From the NCBI GenBank assembly GCA_013813355.1, contig JACCRT010000046.1, forward strand, positions 1-51,403: DNA of 51,403 nt, written 5' to 3'. Below, in pieces: positions 41,962-48,590 of this stretch (position 1 is its first letter; every line of letters begins with the position of its first letter). Origin of the DNA: Acidobacteriota bacterium (GTDB lineage Bacteria; Acidobacteriota; Vicinamibacteria; Vicinamibacterales; 2-12-FULL-66-21). The notes beneath the pieces are model-generated. The model did not search any database, was not told where the DNA came from, and saw only the letters and a program-made list of their open reading frames with translations. The position numbers and the translations under genes were made by a program.

Positions 41962-43472
41962 CAGGGATTGGCTCCGGCGCGGGCATCGCCAAATCGGATG
42001 ACGCTGGCCACCAGGGCCTGGACGATTTCCACCTGGAAGGCCTCCGACGTCAGTTGCTGTTCCTGACCCTGGTTGGTGATGAACCCCATCTCGACGAGCA
42101 CCGCCGGCATGTTGGCGCCCACCAGCACGCGGAACGGCGCCGGCTGGAGGGCGCGAGGGCTCATCGGGACGCGCTCGCGCAGGGCCGCCTCGACCGCCTG
42201 CGCAAACCCGGCTGACTGCGGGATGTAGCGGACCTGCGCCATCTGCCAGGGGATGACTTCGATCTCGCGCGTCCCCCCTCCAAAAACCGGCAGTGCGGTC
42301 CGCTCGCCTCTCAGGCGCTCGGCCTCCTCCTGGTAGTCATCAATGCCGAGATAGAACACCTCCGCGCCGGAGGCCGACGGGCGCACGGACGCGTTGGCAT
42401 GCAGGCTGATGAACAGGTCCGCCTTGTTGTTGTTTGCCACGGCGGCACGCTCATCGAGCCCGACCGTGTCGTCACCGTCGCGCGTGAGGATCACCCGGAC
42501 GCCCAGACGAGCTTCGAGCGCGGCCTTGAGCCGCCGTGCCACTGCCAACGTCACCTGCTTTTCCAGCGTGCCGCCGGGTCCCCGCGCTCCACTCTCGGTT
42601 CCGCCGTGCCCCGGATCGATCACGACGGTCCGCAGCGTGCCGGGCGGCGCGAGGTCGAGCAGTGGCGGCGGCTCTGCGGGCGGGGGCGCCGGCGGCGCCG
42701 TCGTGTCGGGTGTGGTGATCGGGGCGAGCACGTCTATGACGAGCCGCCCGGCGCCACGGTCGCCCGGTACGTCGGTCGCGCGGAAGGAGGCGAACTGCGG
42801 GCCCAGGTCCACCGCGAGCGTCGCCGCCGCCTCACCGGGCCGCACCGCCTGGATCAGGTCGGGAGCCGTTGACGCGGGAAGCGCCGCATCGAGGCTGTCG
42901 GCTTGAAAGCGGATGACGAGGCGCTGACCTTCCTGTGTGACGGTGTGCGGAGTGGCAGGCGCCACATCAAAGGTCAGCCGCGCAGAGCCAGCGAGGGCCT
43001 CGATTCGACCGCCGATGCGAGGCACGCGGATGTCGCCCGTGAGGATCAGGCGCGAGGGCTTGCGCAGTTCGAGCGGGGTTCCGACCACTGGCGCGAGCGC
43101 CCGTGCGACGAAGTCTACCGGGACATACCACGTTCGTCCCTCCCGCACTGGTGGCGCAGGAAGGGAAACCAGGCGTCCCCCCACCGATGCCAGGCTCTGG
43201 CCGGGGGTCAGGACGATGGTCTGGTCGCGTGCCGTAACCGTCAGGCCCCCCGCCAGCGTGTCCTCGGCGACCGCAAGGTCGAAGAGCCGCGCAAGGTCGT
43301 CGAGTGCGAACATCTCCTGACCGGCGACCATTCGCGTCGCCAGCGGCCGCCGCCCGGCCTCGCGTGACAGCACGGTGTAGGGCGCCGCCGAGGTGGGCGC
43401 CTGCGCAGCGGGCGCACTGTCCAGCACGGCGAGCATGGCAGCCAGCACGGCCACCGCAAGATATCGAATCAT
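41961..43472 (-). CDS. amiC: N-acetylmuramoyl-L-alanine amidase (AmiC-type, Amidase_3)
   Basis: 503 residues. A signal peptide (YLAVAVLAAMLAVLDSAPAAQA) is followed by a copper-amine-oxidase-like/AMIN N-terminal half (residues 30-245), a proline-rich linker (TTAPPAPPPAEPPPLL), and an Amidase_3 domain. The zinc site is VIDPGHGGTESGARGPGG (His and Glu), the E of EKQVTLAVARRL, LFISLHANAS, and the catalytic Glu of VLVEMGFITNQ. It cleaves the amide between MurNAc and stem peptide in the periplasm during cell separation. It is the first gene of the run to rdgB, with a TATCAT -10 box eleven bases upstream of the ATG. Confidence 0.92.
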   Translation of the reverse strand: MIRYLAVAVLAAMLAVLDSAPAAQAPTSAAPYTVLSREAGRRPLATRMVAGQEMFALDDLARLFDLAVAEDTLAGGLTVTARDQTIVLTPGQSLASVGGRLVSLPAPPVREGRTWYVPVDFVARALAPVVGTPLELRKPSRLILTGDIRVPRIGGRIEALAGSARLTFDVAPATPHTVTQEGQRLVIRFQADSLDAALPASTAPDLIQAVRPGEAAATLAVDLGPQFASFRATDVPGDRGAGRLVIDVLAPITTPDTTAPPAPPPAEPPPLLDLAPPGTLRTVVIDPGHGGTESGARGPGGTLEKQVTLAVARRLKAALEARLGVRVILTRDGDDTVGLDERAAVANNNKADLFISLHANASVRPSASGAEVFYLGIDDYQEEAERLRGERTALPVFGGGTREIEVIPWQMAQVRYIPQSAGFAQAVEAALRERVPMSPRALQPAPFRVLVGANMPAVLVEMGFITNQGQEQQLTSEAFQVEIVQALVASVIRFGDARAGANP

Positions 43473-43483
43473 TGAGTCTGCTC

Positions 43484-43489
43484 ATGATA
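43484..43489 (-). promoter_or_regulatory. -10 box TATCAT (minus strand), start-proximal
   Basis: On the minus strand TATCAT ends eleven bases before the ATG of the amidase gene and so predicts a leader of about five bases for the four-gene transcript. Confidence 0.45.
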
Positions 43490-43556
43490 CCCCGTAGGGT
43501 CACTGGCCCCGTGCACGCCGTGGCCGAGGAAGGCGTGTCATCCCTGCAAGCCGCGG

Positions 43557-44663
43557 CTAGAACGTCGCCACCAGCGCAGCCGAGAGCACGGTATCGGTGG
43601 CCCGGAAGCCCGGTACGGGACGGTTGCTCCGTTTCAGCTCGTGGCGCAGCTTGAACGAGAGCAGCCGTGTCATGGTGAGCGTGAGGGTCAGCCCATTCTG
43701 GAAGCGCCAGTTCGGGGCGTCCCCAAGGTCGGCCGTGACGAGCAGCTGTTCGGTGAGGTCACTTGTGCGTGAGAACCGCCAGCGGTAGAGCGCCCCCACC
43801 GTGCCGACCGCGAAGGTCAGGTTGTCGGCAGCCAGGCGCGCTTCATGCGTCACGCCGACGCCGGCGTCCAGCCTCAACGAATGAGGCGCCTCGTCGATCG
43901 CGAGCCAGCCCAGGCCGGTGTCGACGGTCGTGCGGTGATCGATGCCCGAGAAGCGATCCGAGAGGTACGCCGCGCGCGCATAGACATCGGCGCGCGCCGA
44001 CAACGCACGCGATTGCCGGAGATCGGCCAGCAGCGACTCGGCAGTGTCGAGCCCGTCGGTCGCGCTCCTGACGTAGGCCACGCGCGTTCGCGTCACCCAC
44101 TCGCCGGGCCGCCAGACGACCGACCCGCCGACGCCGAGCGTCTGGGTGTCGGTGTTGCCGCCGGTGGCCACCAGGGACAGTTCCGCGGTCCGTTCCCACC
44201 GCGGGGGCGGCGGATCCGTTTTCGCAAACTGCTGCGCGACGGCGTCGCCCGCCGGTCCCGAATGCCGCAGCGCGAGCCGCCAGCCGTCCGCCTGGCGGAC
44301 CCAGACATCGGTCAGCAGGCTCCGGATGATCGCCGGTTCGCAGGTCGCCGGATCCTCGGAGGTCGTGAGCACGAGCGACACGATGGCCGTGTCGCCGGCC
44401 TGACCGCGGACCGCGAAGTCCGAGATCTCGTATTGCGACCCCCAGCACAGTGCCACGGCATTCCTGATCCAGGTGTCGCGACCGACGTCCGGCGCGCCGC
44501 GCAGCACGAACTCCGGCGCGAGCAGGCGTTCGAAGACGTCGCGGTCCTTCTTCGTGAGCGCTGCGGCGAGCCGTTCTTCGGCGGTGCGGAGGTCGACTTC
44601 GGGTGTCTGCGCAGCGGCCGTCAACGGGAGCAGGAGCAGGGCGACGACGATCAGTAGGGGCAT
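43557..44663 (-). CDS. secreted DUF481 protein with N-terminal SnoaL/NTF2-like domain
   Basis: 368 residues from the ATG at 44663, which gives a signal peptide (MPLLIVVALLLLPLTAAAQ); the longer ORF to 44747 starts inside the vapC gene. Residues 25-150 fit an NTF2/SnoaL-like cone (AEERLAAALTKKDRDVFERLL, DTWIRNAVALCWGSQYEI, SLLTDVWVRQADGWRLALRHSG). Residues 165-368 are a DUF481 outer-membrane-like beta-barrel (TAELSLVATGGNTDTQTLGVGG, VYARAAYLSDRFSGIDHRT, ending ALVATF with a terminal Phe). It is probably a periplasmic-plus-outer-membrane fusion. DUF481 proteins are unannotated salt- or stress-associated porin-like proteins. Confidence 0.72.
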   Translation of the reverse strand: MPLLIVVALLLLPLTAAAQTPEVDLRTAEERLAAALTKKDRDVFERLLAPEFVLRGAPDVGRDTWIRNAVALCWGSQYEISDFAVRGQAGDTAIVSLVLTTSEDPATCEPAIIRSLLTDVWVRQADGWRLALRHSGPAGDAVAQQFAKTDPPPPRWERTAELSLVATGGNTDTQTLGVGGSVVWRPGEWVTRTRVAYVRSATDGLDTAESLLADLRQSRALSARADVYARAAYLSDRFSGIDHRTTVDTGLGWLAIDEAPHSLRLDAGVGVTHEARLAADNLTFAVGTVGALYRWRFSRTSDLTEQLLVTADLGDAPNWRFQNGLTLTLTMTRLLSFKLRHELKRSNRPVPGFRATDTVLSAALVATF

Positions 44664-44743
44664 TCGCGAGGTTTCTCCACGCACCAATGGAAGCACGAGC
44701 TGCCAGTACAGCCAGCAGGCCATCGAGCGGGCGCGGCTCGACG

Positions 44744-45169
44744 TCACCCGGTTAGCACGCGGAAGCCTTCAAGCTGCGCCGCGCGGGCGAGGGTGCGATC
44801 GAGGGTGACGAAGGGCAGTGTTTCGGCGCGATCCCCGGCGGCGAGCAGGGCGGCGCCGAGCTGCATCGCGTCGGCGGCGCTCAGCGGGTGGACGCCGACG
44901 AGCCGTTCGGCGCGTCGCTTGACGCCGTCGGCGTGCGTGACGGTCGCCCAGTGGCGGAAGAGGTCCATCGCGTCGAGGCGCACGCCGGGCAGCAGGTCGG
45001 CCAGTGCGGGCGTCTGCCGCCCGAGCCGCCCGAGGACGGACAGAAGCTCGACGCTGCTCAGCATCCAGACAATGGCGTCCGGGTCGGCGGCCATCATCTG
45101 TCGCATCGCGGCCGTCGAGGGCTCGTCGATCACGAGCGGCGCGAGGGCCGAGGTATCCCAGAACTTCAC
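44744..45169 (-). CDS. vapC: PIN-domain toxin (VapC)
   Basis: 141 residues from a GTG at 45169 that overlaps the antitoxin stop by 4 bp. The PIN-domain acidic residues are all present: D5 in KFWDTSAL, E41 in SSVELLS, D100 in LSAADAMQL and D124 in FVTLDRTLA. VapC toxins are Mg2+-dependent RNases that cut tRNA or rRNA when released from antitoxin. The gene is downstream of and coupled to vapB, the standard order. It abuts the end of the DUF481 gene's spurious upstream ORF. Confidence 0.88.
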   Translation of the reverse strand: MKFWDTSALAPLVIDEPSTAAMRQMMAADPDAIVWMLSSVELLSVLGRLGRQTPALADLLPGVRLDAMDLFRHWATVTHADGVKRRAERLVGVHPLSAADAMQLGAALLAAGDRAETLPFVTLDRTLARAAQLEGFRVLTG

Positions 45170-45492
45170 CGCGTGCTCTCGCGCCGCAAGTCGATTAGCG
45201 CCTCGACCGCGCCGCGGGCGCCCTTGGGCAGCCGCAGCGGCTCGTGCGATGCCAGCCATCGGCCGGCCGCCGGCGAATCCCCGAGCGTCAAGATCCCCTG
45301 CCGCGCCAGATCCGCCATCCGGTCGGCGACAGCCGGGTCGGTGGCCTCGTCTGCCGGTCCCGCCGGGTTGAAGGGGATGATCCGGGCCACGGGGGTGTCG
45401 CGGTCCAGCACGGTGATTTGACCCCCCTGTTTCACGTGCGCCAAGTGCCGCGACAGGTTGTTCTTGAGGTCGGCGATCTTGATTAATGCCAT
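45166..45492 (-). CDS. vapB: Phd/YefM-type antitoxin of the VapC pair
   Basis: 108 residues. The N-terminal Phd fold begins ALIKIADLKNNLSRHLAHVKQGGQ (by position) with VLDRDTPVARIIPFNP, the DNA-binding and dimerising half. The C-terminal 45 residues (RMADLARQGILTLGDSPAAG, LPKGARGAVEALIDLRRE) are the flexible toxin-wrapping part. It neutralises VapC and, with VapC, represses the operon. A perfect palindrome TGGCTA-TGT-TAGCCA lies two bases upstream of its start codon and overlaps the -10 box, the expected operator. Confidence 0.88.
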   Translation of the reverse strand: MALIKIADLKNNLSRHLAHVKQGGQITVLDRDTPVARIIPFNPAGPADEATDPAVADRMADLARQGILTLGDSPAAGRWLASHEPLRLPKGARGAVEALIDLRRESTR

Positions 45493-45493
45493 G

Positions 45494-45508
45494 TGGCTAT
45501 GTTAGCCA
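45494..45508 (-). promoter_or_regulatory. vapBC operator palindrome overlapping -10 box
   Basis: TGGCTA-TGT-TAGCCA is a perfect six-base inverted repeat directly upstream of the vapB start. Read on the minus strand it contains TAACAT (45504-45499), a start-proximal -10 box six bases from the ATG. Binding of VapBC here would block transcription. Confidence 0.5.
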
Positions 45509-45634
45509 TACAGACGTGACCCTGTCAAGGTGACGTAATGCGCCATGTAAGCGCTAACGAGTCGCCGCTCACGGCCAGGATCCGGGACTAGCCGCTGAGC
45601 TGACTCGCGCGCCGGTCTGGATCGCACAATCGCC

Positions 45635-45640
45635 TATAAT
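45635..45640 (+). promoter_or_regulatory. -10 box TATAAT, start-proximal
   Basis: A perfect TATAAT ends fourteen bases before the ATG at 45655, upstream of the small ORF coupled to the spermidine-synthase-like gene. Confidence 0.5.
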
Positions 45641-45654
45641 CAGCTCCCTCTTTC

Positions 45655-45849
45655 ATGCCGCGCACGTCCATGCCGTTCCTGCCTCGTGGCAACGTCGCCG
45701 AGGCGTACCGCTGGCTGGACATCGCCGTCCAGGAGAAAGCGTCAGGGCTGATCCTGCTGAGTGTGCACCCGCGGCTGGATCCGAGTCGCGCGGACCCGCG
45801 CTACTGGCCGCTCGTGCGCCGCGTGGGTCTCGAGGACGGCGGCTCGTGA
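45655..45849 (+). CDS. 64-residue protein resembling the C-terminal end of TPR proteins
   Basis: The reading frame has its own TATAAT box and a start ATG (another Met at 45670). From about residue 12, VAEAYRWLDIAVQEKASGLILLSVHPRLDPSRADPRYWPLVRRVGL (by position) matches the final helix pair of the tetratricopeptide domains found at the ends of serine/threonine kinases and cyclases (pattern W-L-x5-E, then LDPxRxDPRxxxLxRRVGL). The remainder of such a protein is absent, so this is either a residual 3' fragment or a genuine small adaptor. Its TGA overlaps the GTG of the next gene, giving translational coupling that might preserve it. Confidence 0.5.
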   Translation: MPRTSMPFLPRGNVAEAYRWLDIAVQEKASGLILLSVHPRLDPSRADPRYWPLVRRVGLEDGGS

Positions 45850-46580
45850 AGCCCCTCGCGCGCCTCGGCGACGCCCGCGCGCCGGACGGGACCCAGCTTA
45901 CGTTCACGAAGCGTGACGACGAGTTCATGATCCTCGCGAGCGGCATGCCGCTGATGACGAGCCGGATGCACGGGTCGGAGCAGGCGCTCGCGACGCTGGG
46001 CTGCCGGGAGATTCCGGCGCACGGGGCACGCGTGCTCGTCGGCGGCCTCGGCATGGGCTTCACGCTCCGCGTCGCGCTCGACCTGCTGCCCCCTGACGGC
46101 GTCGTCGTCGTCGCCGAGCTCGTTCCCGCTGTTGTCGAGTGGAACCGCGGACCGCTGGGGCCGCTCGCCGGTCATCCGCTGAACGATCCGCGCGTCCGCC
46201 TCGACGTCCGCGATGTACGCGAAACGCTGGCGGCCCGTGACGCAACCTTCGACGCCATCCTGCTGGACGTCGACAACAGTCCCGACGCGTTCACCGTGCG
46301 GAGCAACCAGTCAATTTATCGTGAGGCCGGACTCGCGGCGATCCACGCGGCGCTGCGACCCGGGGGCATGCTGGCCATGTGGTCCGATTCAGAGGACAAG
46401 TGGTTCGAAACGCGCCTCAGGCGCGCGGGATTCGTCGTGACAGCGGAGCGCGTGCGGGGACGGCTGGCCGGGAAAGGCCCGCACCACACGATCTTTCTGG
46501 CGCGTGCGACCGCCGCGCTGTCAGGCGGGCGGCAGGGAGGCGATCGCGCGTCGAGCCGGAGGGCCACGGGCGGGCAGTAG
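45846..46580 (+). CDS. spermidine-synthase-like methyltransferase-fold protein
   Basis: 244 residues from a GTG at 45846. The Rossmann core has VLVGGLGMGFTLRVALDLLP (motif I, about residues 62-81), VVVVAELVPAVVEWNRG with an acidic residue at the end of strand 2, DVRDVRETLAARDATFDAILLDVDNSPDAFT and LRPGGMLAMWSDSEDKWFETRLRRAGF. This resembles spermidine-synthase-like proteins of unknown substrate. The gate-keeping residues of true SpeE that bind putrescine are not recognisable. The last 25 residues are a disordered tail. It is translationally coupled to the 64-residue TPR-like ORF. Confidence 0.75.
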   Translation: MKPLARLGDARAPDGTQLTFTKRDDEFMILASGMPLMTSRMHGSEQALATLGCREIPAHGARVLVGGLGMGFTLRVALDLLPPDGVVVVAELVPAVVEWNRGPLGPLAGHPLNDPRVRLDVRDVRETLAARDATFDAILLDVDNSPDAFTVRSNQSIYREAGLAAIHAALRPGGMLAMWSDSEDKWFETRLRRAGFVVTAERVRGRLAGKGPHHTIFLARATAALSGGRQGGDRASSRRATGGQ

Positions 46581-46632
46581 TGCTGCTTCAGAGAATGCCG
46601 TCTCGACCCGGATTGCGATAGCAGGGGCTGTC

Positions 46633-46842
46633 ATGGCGAGCGAGCGTCCTCAGCCATCTCCGGACGCCCACGTACTCGACGTGCTTCGAGGCGGGGGAGA
46701 GATGGGTGCGCTCGCGCGGACGGTGGACTGGAGCCGAACGCCGGTCGGACCTGTCGAGCGATGGCCGCAGAGCCTGCGCACCGCGCTCAGCATCCTGCTC
46801 GAATCGAAATTTCCAATGCTCCGGTGCTGGGGGCCGGAGTTC
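46633..46842 (+). pseudogene. N-terminal fragment of a PAS/GAF-type sensor histidine kinase
   Basis: About 70 residues from the ATG at 46633. The block MGALARTVDWSRTPVGPVERW, by position 24-44, then PQSLRTALSILLESKFPMLRCWGPEF is the conserved start of a large class of multi-domain sensor kinases, normally followed by N-D-A-Y-R-P and PAS and GAF domains. Homology ends at 46842, and the sequence then runs antisense into the MazF gene. No kinase core is present in the window. It is a remnant, with the deletion endpoint lying at the toxin-antitoxin locus. Confidence 0.55.
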
Positions 46843-46873
46843 ACCCGTTCGCCCGCTGATCGCAGACGCTGGA

Positions 46874-47209
46874 TCATCCGAGGATCTCATTCAGGCCATC
46901 GAGCACGCGAGACAGTTCCTCTTCCGAGGCTCGTGCGATCCGTTGACGGATGCGATCGACAGAGAGGGTGCGAATCTGACTGATCTTGATCCAGGATCGC
47001 TTCGTGAGACCGGCGGCCTTACTCTCCAGCGTCAGAGGAAAGCCGGCCCGCGGTTCCTGGCTGGTCAGGGCCACTCCGATGATCGTGCCGGAGCGCTCGT
47101 TGAAGACATCATGGCTGAGGATCAGGACCGGGCGCCGGCCCGCCTGCTCGTGGCCACGAACGGGGTTCAACTCCGCCCAGCGAATCTCCCCTCTCAGTAT
47201 TCGGGCCAT
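46874..47209 (-). CDS. mazF: MazF/PemK-family type II toxin
   Basis: 111 residues, standard length. RGEIRWAELNPVRGHEQAGRRPVLILS (by position 6-32) contains the family's G-E-x-W/x-A-E-L and R-P-V-L-I-L-S-x-D. TIIGVALTSQEPRAGFPL provides the substrate loop with the catalytic region, then SWIKISQIRTLSVDRI, with a C-terminal helix (SEEELSRVLDGLNEIL). MazF-type toxins are sequence-specific mRNA endoribonucleases. It overlaps its antitoxin gene by 16 bp, the usual coupled order. The TA pair lies directly next to the truncated kinase fragment. Confidence 0.9.
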   Translation of the reverse strand: MARILRGEIRWAELNPVRGHEQAGRRPVLILSHDVFNERSGTIIGVALTSQEPRAGFPLTLESKAAGLTKRSWIKISQIRTLSVDRIRQRIARASEEELSRVLDGLNEILG

Positions 47210-47436
47210 GCCGCCAGGTCCTCGGCCAGCCCCTCATCGGCCAGGCGTTTCTCCTCGCGTGGATTCAGCCTGGCGGATTCGGTGGCCAGCCGCGTGCGGG
47301 CCAGGCGCCGCAGCTTGTCCGCCAATGCTGCTTCCACGGCCTGGCTGCGGTTGCGAAACCGGCGCCGTTCCACCAGTTCATCCACCTGTTCGATGAGGTC
47401 GGCGTCGAGGGTCAGGGCGACTTTGGTCTTGGGCAT
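47194..47436 (-). CDS. ribbon-helix-helix antitoxin paired with MazF
   Basis: 80 residues from the ATG at 47436; a slightly longer start at 47454 is possible. The N-terminus KVALTLDADLIEQVDELVE then RRRFRNRSQAVEAALADKL is a CopG/MazE-type ribbon-helix-helix DNA-binding region. The acidic C-terminus (NPREEKRLADEGLAEDLAAWPEY) is the toxin-binding tail. I prefer 47436 because a TATGAT -10 box (47458-47453, minus strand) would leave a short leader. It neutralises the toxin and should autorepress. The longer ORF upstream is spurious. Confidence 0.8.
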   Translation of the reverse strand: MPKTKVALTLDADLIEQVDELVERRRFRNRSQAVEAALADKLRRLARTRLATESARLNPREEKRLADEGLAEDLAAWPEY

Positions 47437-47452
47437 GGCAGTAGGACGATTC

Positions 47453-47458
47453 ATCATA
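47453..47458 (-). promoter_or_regulatory. -10 box TATGAT (minus strand) of the MazF operon
   Basis: On the minus strand TATGAT ends sixteen bases before the proposed antitoxin ATG, favouring the shorter start. Confidence 0.4.
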
Positions 47459-47618
47459 CTCCCGGCGACGCGGGCTGACAAGCGTTTGCAGCCGGCGGAC
47501 GGATCTACTGGCAGCAGCTGCCGTTGTTTGGATCCGTCGCCATCCAGTGATCGCGGGCACGTTGACGACGCTTCCCATGACCCTGACAAACAACTTATAG
47601 TCGCGTGGGAGGATGTCG

Positions 47619-48590
47619 ATGACTCGCACGCCGCCGCACCGGCTGTCACTCTGTGCCGGCGCCCTGCTGGTGCTCTTCGCCGGCTGCGGTGCCCCCGCGG
47701 ACCGGACCTACCTGACCATCGCCACGGCCGGGACCGGCGGCGTCTACTACCCGCTCGGCGGCGCGCTCGCGCAGATCTACAGCGCGCGGCTCCCCGGGGT
47801 GATCGCCTCGGCGCAGTCCACGGTCGGATCGGTCTTCAACGTCCAGGCCGTCCAGCGGGGGCGCGCCGACCTGGCCTTCACCATGGGGGACATCGCCTGG
47901 TTCGCGTACGAGCAGGGTACTGACTCGGACCCGACGCCCCATCGGAAGCTCCGCGCGCTGGCCGTGCTCTACCGGAACACGGTACAAATCGTCGCGCGGC
48001 GTGATGGCCCGCTCAGAACCATCGCCGACCTCCGCGGCCAGCGCGTGGGCGTCGGCGCCCCCGGCAGCGGGACCGAGGTGTCGGCGCGCGTGGTCATCGA
48101 GGCGCACGGGCTGAGCTACGCCGATGTCACCCCGGACTACCTCTCATTCGCCGAGGTCGCCGCGCAGATGCAGGACCGCACGCTCGACGCGGGGGTCGTC
48201 GCCGCCAGCTATCCGGTGTCGGCCATCACCGACGCGAGCATGACGGTCGGCATCCGGCTCCTCCCTGTCAGCGACGAGGCCATGGCCCATATCAGCGCGC
48301 AGTACCCGTTCTTCAAGCGCGTCACGATTCCGGCGGGCACCTACAGCGGCCAGGATGTGGACGTGCCCAGCGTCAGCGTCGAGAACCTGCTCGTCGTCAG
48401 CGAGGATCTCGACGAGCAGCTCGCGTACGACCTGACGCGGCTGTTCTTCGAGTCGCTCGACGACCTCGCGCGCACGCACGTCGCGGCGAAGGAGATCGAC
48501 CTCGCCGACGCCTCGACCGCGCCGATTCCCATGCACCCGGGTGCCGCCAGGTACTACCGGGAGCGCGGCGTCCTGCCCGCCGTCCCATGA
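47619..48590 (+). CDS. TAXI-family TRAP transporter solute-binding lipoprotein
   Basis: 323 residues. The ATG at 47619 is preferred over 47613 because the GGGAGG box ends six bases before it. A lipobox LFAGC (Cys23) predicts a lipoprotein. The mature part is a TAXI binding protein: YLTIATAGTGGVYYPLGGALAQIY, ASAQSTVGSVFNVQAVQRGRADLAFTMGD, VGVGAPGSGTEVSARVVIEAHGL and QMQDRTLDAGVVAASYP. It delivers an organic acid or similar ligand to the permease encoded next, with which it overlaps by 4 bp (ATGA). The ligand is unknown. Confidence 0.9.
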   Translation: MTRTPPHRLSLCAGALLVLFAGCGAPADRTYLTIATAGTGGVYYPLGGALAQIYSARLPGVIASAQSTVGSVFNVQAVQRGRADLAFTMGDIAWFAYEQGTDSDPTPHRKLRALAVLYRNTVQIVARRDGPLRTIADLRGQRVGVGAPGSGTEVSARVVIEAHGLSYADVTPDYLSFAEVAAQMQDRTLDAGVVAASYPVSAITDASMTVGIRLLPVSDEAMAHISAQYPFFKRVTIPAGTYSGQDVDVPSVSVENLLVVSEDLDEQLAYDLTRLFFESLDDLARTHVAAKEIDLADASTAPIPMHPGAARYYRERGVLPAVP

